From Rotaria sp. Silwood1 (Eukaryota > Rotifera > Eurotatoria > Philodinida > Philodinidae), in the NCBI GenBank assembly GCA_905250075.1, contig CAJNOP010000516.1, forward strand, positions 87,233 through 151,232: a stretch of DNA of 64,000 nt, read 5' to 3'. The notes under the pieces are model-generated. The model saw only the letters and a list, made by a program, of their open reading frames with translations. It was not told the origin of the DNA and ran no database searches. This document shows positions 46,193-59,460 of the stretch, one piece after another. The position numbers and the translations under genes were made by a program. Within the stretch, counting starts at the first letter, position 1. Each line of letters opens with the position of its first letter.

Positions 46193-48570
46193 ATGAAACA
46201 AACAAAGCGTCAACAAAACGATAGCATTGATCATGATGACAACAGCAAAAGAAGAAAATTTCAAAGTAACATCAATAGGTTTGTCATATTGATAGATATA
46301 TATATTTTTTAGTAAACTGATTTCTTCGTCTTTGTTTTAGATCATCAAGCAAATCTCTCACTTGTTTTGAAGATATGTCCAATGAAGTTATCTATGAAAT
46401 ATTTGAATTTCTTGATTTTTTTCATAGATATGATGCTTTTTTAAATCTTAATCAACGATTTAAAAATCTTCTTATTCATTCACCTCTTTCTATTCAAATC
46501 AATTTGTCATTAATGTCTAAATTAACTTTTCAAAATTACTATAAATTTATTCTTGTTTCTGATAAATATCGAATTAAATCATTACGTTTATCGAATCCAT
46601 TCGTATTTGATTCTATTTTATCATCAATAAATATTCAATTAATATTTATTCAACTTGAAACACTTATTCTCAATAATATCGATTCAAAATCTCTCGAAAA
46701 TCTTCTTAATCATTTAACTTTGTTGTCTAGTCTTGTATCATTATCGATTATTTGTATAGATAACATTGATCATCCGAATGATTTCTATCTTCAAATCTTT
46801 CGTTTACCTATATTAAAATATTGTAAATTATCATTTAGTAAAAACTACAAATTGAAATCAATACCAATGGCAACTAATCAATACAGTTCTATTGAACATC
46901 TTATTATCGAATGTATTATTCAAATCAATATTCTTTATTGTTTTTTATCTTATGTTCCTCAACTTCGTCGTTTATCGTGTCAATCTCTTGTTGGATATGA
47001 TGATGTACCAACAGATATAAAAATTTCTCTGAATAATGTAACACATGTGTCTCTTGATCTCTATCATATGAGTTTTGATAATTTAGAATTCTTGATCAGA
47101 CAATTTTGTCATAAAATTCAAGTTTTATATATTTCTGGCTATGTCAGTCAAGAACATTTAGATACCCAACGATGGAAACAATTAATATTAAATCATCTTC
47201 CATATTTGCGTATTTTCGATATACAATCTGTATATTTAGCAATTTCTATCAATAATCAACAGACATACGAATATTTATTCAATCAATTCAATTCTCAATT
47301 TTGGTTCGAACGACAATGGTACTTCGATTATCGACGAGCTTTGATTCGTGGTAATCGAACTGGAATTTTCTATTCAATAAATCCATACAGGTAATAGGAA
47401 CAGTTTAGTGATTTGTGACTTTCATCATTCAAAAGGGCAATGTAAGGAACATAGAATTTCAGAGATATACCATTAGTCAACAATTAAACAATTGTTCTTA
47501 GTTTAGAGCAAATCTGAAAATCATTCTATCAATAACTTTTTTTTTACTTGCCAATACTCTGTTGCTATATGATTGTTACATCAGTGATAACGTAAAACTC
47601 AGGGTCTTTCACTCATATGAGTCTCAGTCAAACAGCTGAAATCGGACTCTTGAAAATATACTTATCGATCTTCAACAGAACGAACTAGCGAGCAGAGTTT
47701 TTTCTCTCAGATGAGTTTATTTTAATTTGAACTTACGTTTTGACAAGTCGCTCATTAAATGTTTATGAAATACATTTTTAATTGTTCAATAGCTGACTCG
47801 TTATGTTTCTGTGAGATTCTATATCTTAGACATTGCTCGTTCATTGGCATTAACAATAGTTTACTTTTGTTTAAAGGGGAAAAGATTATAGATTAGTTGG
47901 CAATATAAATGAAAATACTCGGTTAATTCATCAAGAAACAAATCTAAATTCAGTTCTTCATGTTTATATTTATGGTGAACAGACAATAAATGATTGTATC
48001 AATTATTTTCCAAATGCTACTCATGTGACATTCTATGATAATTTCTGTTTAAGAACACGATCATTTTCATCAACTCTTAATCATATTATCTCTTTGCAAC
48101 AACTTACAAATATAGATATTGATACCAATCGTTTTTCTTTTCAAAAATTTTGTGAATTGTTACAATTTGCACCAAATGTCAATACATTAATGATTAAATC
48201 TGAAATTCTTAAAGGAGCCTATTCTGAATCAATGCGACAAAGTGAAATATTTCGATTAGCATCCAATATTAATATAATTAAACATATGACTATTAAAGAT
48301 AAATGTACATTGAAAAAGATTGAAATTCTTCTCAGTTTATGTCCTCGACTACAGTCTCTAACAAGCGATGTAAATTGGCATGATTTTGAATCGATCATTC
48401 GATATTTATTGTCAAAAACTAATGAAAATGTACGTCATTTATATTTATTCTGTGTTTCAAATGCATGTCCAGAATTGTTTGAGCGATTGAAGAGTTTAAT
48501 CAAATCAGAAAAATTGATTGATGATTATTCGACTAAATATATTAATTCTAAATTATATTTATGGTTCTAA
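46193..48570 (+). CDS. F-box/leucine-rich protein of bdelloid type, 3 exons
   Basis: Exons 46193-46278, 46341-47390 and 47877-48570 give 609 residues. A short basic N-terminus (HDDNSKRRKF) is followed by the F-box FEDMSNEVIYEIFEFLDFFH with LNQRFKNLL. The rest is a run of irregular Leu/Ile-rich repeats (for example LETLILNNIDSKSLENLLNH, VPQLRRLSCQSL, LCPRLQSLTSDV). This is the layout of a large F-box/LRR family I know from bdelloid genomes: presumably substrate adaptors of SCF ubiquitin ligases. No catalytic motif. The reading frame is intact throughout, unlike its decayed neighbour downstream. Confidence 0.88.
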
Positions 48571-49321
48571 TATTTAATTCATCATCAAATATATATACGA
48601 TTTATATTGTTACATCAAAAATATTTCTTTTAATCATGAATTTCAAGAACATGATTTAATATCGAAGCTGATTGTACATCTTAAGAGAAAATCATTCGAA
48701 TTTTAGTTGTCTTAAATGAAATATATCGATTTGCCTTGTTGATTAATTTCACTGATATTTGTGAAATAGAAATTGGTTAATTGATTTTCTCACTAAAAAT
48801 TTCTTAATTAGTGTTTCTAAAGTTTGAATCACAAACTATAAACCGTCAAAATGAACAATCTAATGCTCAATCTTATTCTATTAGTTTATACTTGCCAATA
48901 TTTTCTGTTTTTTTTTAAAATTCAAGAGTACTTAATTATCTCGTGAACTGCACATCATTCAATAGTACATTCTGTGACCCGTTCGAAACTTCTCCAATTG
49001 TTCCAAACTTATCCTCAAATTACAACTTCTAGAAGAACTAAGCGACAATACATTTTCTAGCATCCTATGTAATTTATGATACGTTGCTATGTAATATTGA
49101 CTGATTGATTTTGAATAGCAAGACGAATTAAAATACATTGATGCATTTCAAAAAGCAAAACATCATATGAGATCAATAATTTAGCTGATTCAACTAAAAT
49201 ATTCGTCTTTCGATGATTTGGACAAGAAAATGACAATAGCTGTCCATTCTCTCGTCAATGTTTCAAATAGATGGTTCAAGTTAATAAATATTGACGTCTG
49301 TTTTCTTGCCTGAAAAATACA
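48571..49321. other. Intergenic, no gene seen
   Basis: 750 bp between the intact F-box gene and the F-box pseudogene; only short noncoding-looking sequence. Confidence 0.5.
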
Positions 49322-49833
49322 ATGAACAAGATTACTCAATTCGAAGATTTGTCCAATGATTTATTCATGGATATTTTTGATTATTTACATGCTTTTAGAT
49401 CTTTTCATAGCATTTTTTTCACTCAATAAACGTATTTCATTGATTCTTTCATCAATTTTAGTTCATGTGGTCGTTTCAAAACTTCATTATCGCTATTAAA
49501 TTAAATTACTCTCTTTTTATCTTACTAATCATGCTCATCAAGTCATTCCTTGCTTGTTCAACAAACATAGATTTGTTAATCTTCGATCATATATATTTTC
49601 TTCTATTTGTTCGTCATCAAAATTTAATCATATCATTCAACAACTCAGAACTTTGACTAAACTTGAATCGTTTCGAATAGAACAATCATATGACATATCA
49701 TTATCTAATCGAGTCAAACAAAAATTAAGCAAAACTATTTTAAAACATAGATTATCTAGCATTCATTCAGTTCAACTATTATTTCGTTATGATTATTCGT
49801 ATATGACTACTAATACTACTATTAACTTTACAT

Positions 49834-49997
49834 CAGCGTTTTTAATAGGATTTCGAAGCACAGTGTACGCATACACTTTGCTAAGCCAAAGATTTTATTT
49901 TCAGAGTGTACTTCATAGGAAAACAAAGTGTATTCTAAAAAAACAGAGTGTACGTACACTTTGCTCTGCTGGTGTACACTAATCATTAAAAACACTG
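49834..49997. mobile_element. 164-bp hAT-type MITE in F-box pseudogene
   Basis: Flanked by the exact 8-bp duplication CTTTACAT (49826-49833, 49998-50005). Ends CAGCGTTTTTAAT and the complement of CAGTGTTTTTAAT; inside are mirrored GTGTACG/CACTTTGC blocks. Omitting it with one duplicate restores the F-box frame across the site (INFT then LTSLRILFYG). Confidence 0.92.
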
Positions 49998-50212
49998 CTT
50001 TACATTGACATCACTTCGTATTCTGTTTTATGGCTCATCTACTAATTGTTCGATTTATTGTATTGTGTCCATTCTCTATACTTATCGCGCATTACGACAA
50101 TTACATATATAGCCATTTCCAGTGACAATGAATCAATATACATCAGCCAATGTAAGTTATTATATTAGAATGAAGATAAATAGAATGAATCATCAATAGA
50201 ATTGACATAATA

Positions 50213-50801
50213 GTATGTACGCTCAGCCCGATGACTCATCAAATCAATATCAAATAATGCACTTTGGAGGGCGCCACATGTCTAGACTCATTTTTGGAAG
50301 ATACTATTAACATAGTACATTCTCGTACTAGGTCTATAAAAAGTGGTGAAGTCCGTTTCTCTAGCCCAAGAACGGTTTTTAAGATATCTGCCTAACAAAA
50401 TATGGTATCCTATGGCAACGAAATGCACTTACTGAAACTTCGTAAGTAGAGAGAATCGAGTTCTGTGGCACTTTCCAATCAATTCAGCGCATCGACTAAT
50501 AATGAAAGAGCTCGATTTGACTAAAAAATTGAGAAACTCAAACAAAATTTTTGGTCATGCCGTCTCAATAATAACGTCATTATAAATGATCTGTGTTAGG
50601 ATTGGTCAGAGTATTTTGATGATTTCATGGCACTGCCTCTTTTTTTTTTTTAAAACTAAATATACAGTTCAATAGAGAAAAATTTTCTCTATCTACTGAT
50701 ACCAATCTTATAACTAGGCCCTTTCAAAAAAGACAACCAATCATAGAGCATTTGCTATTGTTTCACTTATTTGAGCTGTTTTTTCGGCTGAGCGTCCATA
50801 C
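50213..50801. mobile_element. 589-bp Tc1/mariner-like MITE in F-box pseudogene
   Basis: Ends GTATGTACGCTCAGCC and the complement of GTATGGACGCTCAGCC (one mismatch in 16), flanked by TA at 50211-50212 and 50802-50803. No transposase ORF. Superfamily call rests on the TA duplication only. Confidence 0.72.
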
Positions 50802-52617
50802 TATAAGCAAACTGATGAGAGATATCTCAAAGAAATAATGAAAGTATTTTTTTTTCGATATGCTTGTATAATTTAGTTTTATTGATTTTATTCTTAATAT
50901 TACCGTTTGTCTGTAATTATCATTTGTACTGAGCAAGATACAAAAGACTTTCTGATTGGCAATGTATATATTCTATATTTTTGAATTGATTTCATTGCCG
51001 AGTTATATTAGTGATTTACTTCATTCTTAAATCTGTTTATTAATACAGTTCTATATAAAACATTCTGTTAAATAAATTTCTGTATAGATAATTATCTTAT
51101 TAGATCTTTGTTTATCTCATATCGAATATATTAATGTTCTTTACTTGTTTAGTGTACTAATATTTCCATTTACTATTGAAGACAATCTATCAGTGTCACC
51201 CTATGTGACATTATTCAATTTGGATATTGACACAGAATGCAATTTTGATTTATTAAATCTAATTCTTCGTTATATGCTTAATCTTCGTCAATTTATTATT
51301 ACAATGATAAATTCATCATTGATATCGCTCTCCTGGAATCATTTGTTAAATGGTCAAAATTGGCAATAATTGTTAATAAATCATGTACCGCATTTAGATG
51401 TATTTAATCTTTTTCTGACTGTAATTATTGATCCACACTCTTTACTACTAGATATGGACAATATAGTCCATTAATTTGATTATTTTTCTACAAAATATGA
51501 TGATTGGTATGTTGCAATTAGTCAATCAAAATATAGTGTCCATCATCGATGTAAGATAATCATATAAATTTGTTTTTTTAGTTTATGTTCATATTGTTTA
51601 GTACATATAGTTCATTTACATACGTTAAGATTTTCAATAAAACTACTATATATGTATAGTGAGAGTCAACAAATAATTCTTGGTACATTCAATATGCATA
51701 CAACAGCAATAAACGATGCACAACAGCGTCTCATTTATTATAATGTTACTGATTTAGAAATTGATATACCATTAAATACAAAATATTCAAACAGTCTATC
51801 TCCTTTTACATCATATCAAAATATTGATTCTCTCTCAATTCTAATGAAACGTTTGAGAACCAGTTTATGGAATACTGTGATTAAACTAAGTAAATAGAAA
51901 TAATTAGTAATCAACAATTTGATATTATTTAATAATTCTTTTTCTGTACTTGTTTAGTTGGTATCTATTATAATGATGATAAGAAAGAATAAACTGAACG
52001 TTTTAACCAAATTGCATGTCTTATTAACTTGAAACAAATAAATTAGAATTCGATCCAACGATGGATCTATCCCAATTACATTTCATTGAACAAGTTTTAT
52101 TGTAGATAAGTTTAATGAAATTATACTAAATAGATATTTTTTTTTAATAGGGTAAGTTCAAATGTGGTTCAACTAACGATTTCTACATTATTGTTTTTAT
52201 CGCCATCAATATTTGATAATTGATCACTTGCTCATCCTTTCTGCCGATTACAGTCACTTTATTTAATAACTGAACATGTGTATTTTTCCTGGAAAAATGC
52301 GTTAAAATTAGTTCAACGATGTCCATCACTCATTCATATCGAATTATGAGTTTTTTCACTAGATACGTACATGTTTAGCACTTGTTGATATTCTTCTGGG
52401 TGATTTGGCTGATTTAATTTATTTAAAAATATATTTTAATAAATATACATTACTTCATAATCCATGTCCGATAGATTATATTAGAGAAAAACGTTGTCGA
52501 GCATTTCCATTCCACATCTGCAATAAAGATGAAAATTTCGTCGAAGTTAATGAAGAATTCTTAGAAATCTATTTGAGTGACTGTTTAATATGTACAAATA
52601 AGATATGTTATATTTGA

Positions 52618-54300
52618 ATAAATAGTTGAACAGAAAATTTTGTTTTGTTTTTATTTGTTAAACATGGATATAATACAATACAAAAAAAAACAAAATATGA
52701 TTTAATTTCTAGTTTGATCATCATTCTCTGATTCATATATGACTTTGAGATTGAAAGAAATAATTTCAACACTTTCAAAAAGTATTGAAACGAATGACTC
52801 ATCTATGTAATATACAACGAAAGTATAAATATGGTTGATCTTGTCTATGGATTTGAAATAATATGTAAATTTAACTTTTTGAATTTTTATTTTTAAACGA
52901 TTGACATCATGTTTTTCTTCGTCAATGACTTATCGAGATCAAATACTTATCATATTAGTCTATCTTATTCACATTGCAAATGTCGTTGTCATATTCTTGG
53001 ATCGGATAAACAAACGTCTGTTAATAAAATATTTGATAATATAGAAGTGTTCGTCTATTCATATTTTGTAAAAGAGAAATAATGTATCAAAACATAACAT
53101 TAGGCGAGTCTCAAAGAAAGCTGAAAAAAAAACAGCCTCAATTAGTTTTAGTAAAGAATAACAATTCAAATTTTTATTATTAATATCTTGTGACAAAACA
53201 TACCATTGGTTCGTCCCAATGTACATATATAGATTAAGAATATTCTCCTACTACTTAGTTAATTGTTACGAGCAATAGGTGTGGATGTAGGTGTACTCGT
53301 GGTTGTCATTATAAGTGAGAAAAGCCTTTTTGTCACACCTACACCTCACCAGAGTATTTCGTTTTGCTGCAGGTGCACTCATAAATCTGGAGCAGAAACA
53401 GATCGAAGCGATTCAATAATTGTCGGCTCTGATTTTAGCTGCGAATAGTTTTTAGTTAGTCTGCGATGAAAATGCATGTTATATACTCGATCCACGTATT
53501 CAATACAAAAATTTTTTGATTGGCTATTAAATCACTTTCATTTCAATCAGTTCGATAAATTTTCACTGATCTTGCCAAGCAAAATGATATTGTGGGTATC
53601 ATCGCTCTTTTGGATTTTCTTGCCATCGGACCTCAACCTAATTTGATTTGACCTTTTTTTGTCGCACATGATATATCATACTGAGTTTCATGAATATCGG
53701 CTGATTATGAGGTTATCAGAAAAGAATATGATTTCAAAAATCCTGATGTTTGTTTTTAGTACTCATGATTTTTTCAGGCTTTGGCTAAAGAATGAACTTT
53801 TTTGGTATCAAAGATACATGCATTGTAATAAGCGTATTCAATAAAGACAAACACTGAGCATAGACGCCGTCAGCCACCTTAGAATTCGTTTATTTTTATA
53901 AATTTTTGTTCATTGTGGAAATCAGATATATTCTTGAAACTTCTGAATGACAAAAAGTGCTGCCACTGTAATTGCAAACAAATTAAGTCTTGAATCGAAC
54001 TTTAGATCACTATCAAAATCAAGCAAATCCAAGTTCCAACTATTTTTTGAAGTTTTCCGATCGGAACTGATCATATTTCATTCGCCTAGGACTAAAAATA
54101 TATGATGATAATTTCGAGATTTTAGGTCTAGATGATCTTGCCTCATGTAACAAATATCTAAACATGAAGAAAAATTCTTTTAGAACTTTTGCTTTAAAAA
54201 GCTCTATCTTTTACATTCAAAAGCTGTCGATCTTTTTTTTTTGTTACACTTCCAAAATATAAATATGTTTCACTAAATTGAAATTTTATTATTTATTTAG
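52618..54300. other. Intergenic, possible unrecognised gene remains
   Basis: 1.7 kb between the F-box pseudogene and the first recognised UNC13-like exon. Upstream exons of that gene may be decayed here but none can be supported. ORFs at 53263-53448 and 53659-53844 have no recognisable features. Confidence 0.4.
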
Positions 54301-55864
54301 ATTATTAGAACTTATATGAGCTGTATTAATCTATGAACTTCTTTGTGAAGTTGAAAATATAATATCACCAGTAAGTAAAACTTAATTTCATATTGCTAAT
54401 TCAAAAAAAAAAAAAAAAAAAAAAATAAATATTGAAAAAAATTTAGAAATCAATGTCATCTTATGCACGATTATCAAAAGCTCTTGATGGTCTTGTCGAA
54501 TATTTTAATAATGAAGAACACTATTTACCAAAAGATATTCTCAAAACTGATAAATACAAAGTAAAAAACACAAATCGATTTAAGATTCTAATATTTTGTT
54601 TTTTTTTTTTTTTACATTTTAGTTAGTAAAAAAATTATTAAAATATCAATCTACCGATACACAATCGTTAATAAAAATGTATTATCAAGTAAATAAATAA
54701 ATAAATATTTACATCAAATAATAAATTAATCTATTTCTAGGAAAAAGTTCACGAACAAGATCGTGCTAATAGTTCAAGTCAAGTTGATTTAGGAAAACTT
54801 TTTTCTTGAGCTTATTATCATTTAAAAGAAGAAACATTATATATTGAAAGTATGTCTTGTTTTTTTTTTGCTCAAACATAAACTAATAGTAATGCTGAAG
54901 TATACGGATAAAAATTTCGATTCCTCACAGTCCGTAAAAGACATTGATATATAATTACAAATCGTATATCAATTAAGAAGCTACGAGTCCGGATGCGAAG
55001 TTCAGGTTATTGTCGGACTTGAGTCTACAAAAACGTGGATACACAGCTTCTTAATACGAATAATGTCTCGTTTATAATATACGAAACACTTTCTTATTGC
55101 ATTTTGTGAAGAATGAAATAAAACGATCATGAAGAAATATGGATTTCGCATTTTAATCCCAGAGAGATTGTACTAACAGCTTTTTTTTTCTTCCATTTAA
55201 ATATTTCTTATTTATTTTGTTTTAAGTTATTTCATGTAAAAATCTAAGACCATGTGATTCAAATGGTTTAAGGTAAATTAAAATTAAAAGCATAAGAAAA
55301 CAAAACCTAGTTTTTTTATTTTAGTGATCCATATGTTGAAGTACAATTATGTCCAAGATTTTTATATCCTCATATTGAAAAACAACAAACATCAGTTATA
55401 AAAAAAAAAACTCTTAATCCACAATTTAATGAAAAATTTGAATTGTAAGTAAATAAAAATCATATCGTTATATGAATTCCTTATTGTTTTTTTTTAATTT
55501 TGTAGTCGATTAACAGAAAAAGAATGTAATTTATCAGGTGAAATCGTACATTTTATAGTAATGGATCATGATTTAATGTGGTCAAATGATTTTGAAGGTG
55601 AAGCATTTCTCGAAATATGGAAAATAACTGGAATTAATAATGACAATCGAGCTATAGATGAATTAAAACAAATTGAATTAGCATTAACGCATCCGAAAGG
55701 TTAGACAAAAAAGCAAAATTATTTTAATTTATAAAATTTACAATAAAAAAAAACAAATCATTTTAGTTGTACGAAGTTGTATTATTAAAATATTGGAACA
55801 ACGAATAACCGATAAAATAGCGATTGACTTTGTTAGAAGACGACGTGAAAAAGAAAATCAATGA
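54301..55864 (+). pseudogene. UNC13D/BAIAP3-like 3' fragment (MHD2 end and C2B domain) with two in-frame TGA
   Basis: Exons 54301-54370, 54447-54560, 54623-54688, 54741-54849, 55227-55272, 55325-55444, 55506-55699 and 55767-55864 keep phase throughout. The protein reads YARLSKALDGLVEYF and KMYYQEKVHEQDRANSSSQ (MHD2 end), then a C2 domain ISCKNLRPCDSNGLSDPYVEVQL, MDHDLMWSNDFEGEAFL, and a tail RITDKIAIDFVRRRREKEN matching the Munc13-4 C-terminus. Such proteins tether and prime secretory vesicles in a calcium-dependent way. TGA codons at 54317-54319 and 54807-54809 interrupt conserved exons, and no 5' half is found upstream. Most likely a truncated pseudogene. Confidence 0.82.
54973..55054. repeat. 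82-bp palindromic element in UNC13-like intron
   Basis: Ends TTAAGAAGCT and AGCTTCTTAA are perfect complements; nested AGTCCGG/CGGACT add a second stem. The TTAA at both ends would fit a TTAA-targeting element, but this is too short to assign. Confidence 0.55.
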
Positions 55865-58298
55865 ATATTTTTTTTCCTTCACGAAATATATTTTACTTCT
55901 TTTCTTTTTTTTTTTTTTTTTCTTCTGTGTATTCTTATTTATTCTATTTGTAAGTTTGAGCAACATTGAAAAATTATTCATATTTAATCCCAAATGATTA
56001 AAAAAAAAATATTCATTATTTTATAATACAAGTTAGTCATGTAAATGATTTGTATGGAAAATAATATAAATAAGAATATTTGTTAATTAAAAAAAAGAAA
56101 ATTTAATAACATTTACATGTTTGCTTCTTTGTTGAAATATTAAATTATCAATTAAATGTTTATGCGTTACAGTTTATCATGTATTTTAATTCGAATAACA
56201 GAATGATTAAACGTTAATTCTTCTTATTTTTTTTTTGTTTATTTATTATTTTTCGAAAATTATCAATTCGCTAAATATACATAAAACGTCAATTAAATAA
56301 CATATACACGAATAGAAATTTTCTTTTTTTCTCTCGTACTTTCATTATGTTGTGGCTTTCGATCATTGTTTATAGAAATATGTTATTTAGTTCATTATCA
56401 TATAATTGTATCTATGTATAAAAATAATATAATTATTCTTGTATTTATCTTTCAATTTTATTAGATATTCGACTATCTCATTACTAAGATTAACTTGTAT
56501 CATTTTATTGATGGATTGAATTATTGTCATAAATGTTAAATTATTCTTTCTAAAATAAATGTTACAATAATGTAATCTTAGTGAATGTAGTGCATTCAAG
56601 ATTGCTACCAGTATGTCACAGAAACTTTTTTGAATACTAAAGTAGTTTAGAGCTTTTTATCACTTAGTTATTTTTCATACAATAATATAGAAAATGAACA
56701 AGTCTTGAAGTTAAGATCAGATCGAACTGGATATGTACTACTTCCACATAGACAAGAGTGGATGATAGAGATCAAAATTGGATTCTCCAGCTCATTAGAG
56801 ATGTCATATTAGAGTTGATACTCGTATGAATTAAGGCATGAATGGATTAAAATTAAATTTTTAATATTAGTAGATAAGTATCACTACGGTTTTTTTTGGG
56901 AGGCTATTATTAATCTCACATCATTATTACAGTAAAGAAAAATGGTGGAATGAATGAAGGGAGAGAATAGTAAAAGAACTTTGTTATCTTGAAGTAATGC
57001 ATCATTATAAACACAATTAATGCAACTCTGATGAAGTGGAGATATACAATATTACCCGGAGATTAAATTAAGCATGTAAAACAAGCAATAAAAGCTTTTT
57101 TCTATCTTTGCCGATAACATGACACTTTTTTTTTTTTCTAAATCCATGATAGTTCAATTAGTCATTTTTCATTTAAGACTTGAGTATATTTTTGAAAAAT
57201 TGGTTCAAATTCAGTTCGATTGTTTGTTATTTTGAAAAAGAAAATTAGTTCGATTTCGATTCAGTTCGTTTTCAGCCTTTATTTCCGAGCGAGCTTGGCG
57301 AATTATCATTTGTTTTTCCATAGGAAGAAACATCTTATTCAGATTTAAAGAAATTCGTTAGAGTTGTGATATTACATGTTCATAAAAAATTATATCGCCT
57401 GAGTTTTCCATGGCACTAATCTCTTTCTTGTATCAACGAGATAGAATTTCTTTACACTTGCATGGGTGTTACTTATAAAAACTTATTTTCAAGGCTATTT
57501 GTATATAATTACAGATAGGATGATTTGCAGATAATGAATGCTACTCAATATAGATGTGGCACGTTAACTTTAAACGTAAAGTTAAAGTAGCAAATTTTGA
57601 AATTTTATCTTTAAAAAAAATAAAAGTTGAAGTATATATGTTAATGATATCCATTGACAATAATTCCTAAATCTCTAGTTTAGTCTTATGCTAAAAATAT
57701 TATTTGTATGAAAAATACAGAATGAAATCAAATTAAATAAATACGAACTACAGTGCTCATATGCTGTAATCTATTTGATTTATAACTATTGAGAAAGGAA
57801 AACTATTGTTATTGAGTAATCGATAACGAAAAATTTATGAATTTGATCTTTCCATAGTGGATAACCTATTTTCTGAAATTTTATAAAGTTTGATCAAAGA
57901 CTTTCAATATGGAGAGGTCTGAATCTATTGTTAGTTTTCCGACATCGAGTTTAACTTTTTCGGCAACATGTCTGTAAAGGCGGACTACTCGACTTCAAAC
58001 ACTTTTGATCAAACTCATAAAGTTTTCGTCAGCGGCTATTCCGTAGCGATAACTTTCCTTTCTTGAGAACTATAAATCAAGTTCTTTCGTAAGTTAATAT
58101 ATGAATGAAAAATATAAATTATTATTTTTATTCTAAATTTTTCTTTATAGAATCTTTTCTCGAGTTAGAAATGTTCATATTCAATTAACATTGATACTAA
58201 CAACAATTATCTTTTTTTTATCGGCAAAATCTTTAATATATTTTTATTAATTATTTTAGAAGATAACAACAAAAACAAAACAATGAAAAAAAAAAACA
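55865..58298. other. Intergenic, only an inverted-repeat element seen
   Basis: 2.4 kb between convergent gene remnants. Apart from the element at 57774-58081 there are only poly-A/T runs and unsupported short ORFs. Confidence 0.5.
57774..58081. mobile_element. 308-bp MITE-like element with about 75-bp imperfect inverted ends
   Basis: Left end TTTGATTTATAACTATTGAG and the complement of the right end CTTGATTTATAGTTCTCAAG align, both continuing AAAGGAAA. A second mirrored block TTTGATCAAA lies further inside. No clear target duplication, no ORF. Confidence 0.65.
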
Positions 58299-59460
58299 TC
58301 AAGCAAGTGCTGATGTTCCTTTAATAGTCAAAATAGCAGCTGATGATTTTCCTTTTTTACGTTTTTTTTGCTTCATTTGATGTTAATTTTTGTGTTGCAT
58401 CAGTAAAAAGAATAACATCATTTTGTTCTTCAATTTGACGTCGAATTAATTTTAAAAAACCAGCAAGATTAAATCCAACATTATTCTTAACAAAAACGAA
58501 AAAAAAAAAGAATCATTTTTAAAAATTTTTATTTCTTCGTAAAAACTTACTCGTAATTTTTCTACTGTATCCATACAACGTGTTCGTAATTGTTCAACAA
58601 TATTTAAATATTGATGAGATGATGTTAATACACCATGATGAATTCTATATTAAGAAAAAATAATAATAAATTTTTTTTTTAAATTTGAATTTACTTGATT
58701 AAAAATATAGCACATTTAACACATAATTCTGGTGATTAAAATCGATCGAGATAATAAATAAGAAGTGATAACAATTTTTGAACATAATCAAATGGTAGAA
58801 GAAGAAGTGTTGCTTCCAAATCACTAAAAAAATTTCACTCAAAATATAAAATAAAATTAGAAAGAACAAAAAAACAGATTTCATACCTTGCTGAAATTTT
58901 TCTTAATGATTCAAGTACAAAAACGTTCAGCTGTATAACCACTTCCTAATGCTTGTAACATAATATGATGTGTTGGTGAAGGCATCTTAATTAGCAAAAG
59001 AAAAAAAATTATTTTATCTTATAAATTAAAATAACTTATTTTACTTCTTTTCCTAATGCTTTTTGTGTTGCTTCATGTTGAGCAAGTTTTTATTTTTTTT
59101 CACGCCAAATATCAAGTGCTTCAATAATACTTTCTGCCTAAGAAAAAGAAATCGAATAAATAAAGACAAAATCAAAAAGAATAATTTGAATAAAACGTAC
59201 ACCTTTAAGACTTTCAATTGTTTTTAAAGTAGCTAAACCAACTTCTTTATTTGTTTCACCAGGTAATATAAATTCATCATTTTCCATTTCATTTTCAAAT
59301 TGAGCTTTACGTTTCTAAGCAAAAAAAACATACAATTGATTAATTATTTGCCGAAATGAAACATATGTATTTATACACTTTGAGTTTTTAAATAGTTTAT
59401 AACTTACCAATGCGTTACAGAGTTCATCCATAAAAGTCTCAAATATTTTTCCAAACATTC
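58299..59460 (-). pseudogene. WDR3: WDR3/UTP12 3' fragment, decayed
   Basis: Minus-strand exon remains in order: FILPGETNKEVGLATLKTIE (about 59215-59300), AESIIEALDIWREKK then a TAA (about 59050-59140), LQALGSGYTAERF with a +1 frameshift (58905-58980), DLEATLLLLPFDYVQKLLSL then TAA (58700-58825), RIHHGVLTSSHQYLNIVEQL (58570-58645), NNVGFNLAGFLKLI with a frameshift in an 8-A run (58355-58490), and a final TGA at 58301-58299. This is the C-terminal UTP12 domain of WDR3, an SSU processome component in 18S rRNA maturation; the WD40 part is absent. Substitution stops as well as indels make a pure sequencing-error explanation unlikely. Exon limits are approximate. Confidence 0.82.

Larger units (their letters stand above)
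49322..52617 (+). pseudogene. F-box/LRR pseudogene broken by two MITEs
   Basis: Starts like an F-box gene: MNKITQFEDLSNDLFMDIFD, then a frameshift near 49420, resuming in another frame as SLNKRISLILSSIL and again at 49554 onward (LRTLTKLESFRIEQSYD). A 164-bp MITE sits at 49834-49997 and a 589-bp one at 50213-50801. Further homologous blocks are 51150-51540 (FPFTIEDNLSVSPYVTLFNL then a TAA after LLNGQNWQ), 51600-51897 and 51955-52617 (ending CLICTNKICYI). Several stops and frame changes separate them. A different subfamily from the intact gene at 46193. It is unlikely to make protein; block limits are approximate. Confidence 0.85.

Noticed and set aside
53263-53448. 61-codon ORF rich in Val/Ser
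   Set aside because: Single short ORF in decayed intergenic sequence with no homology I can name.
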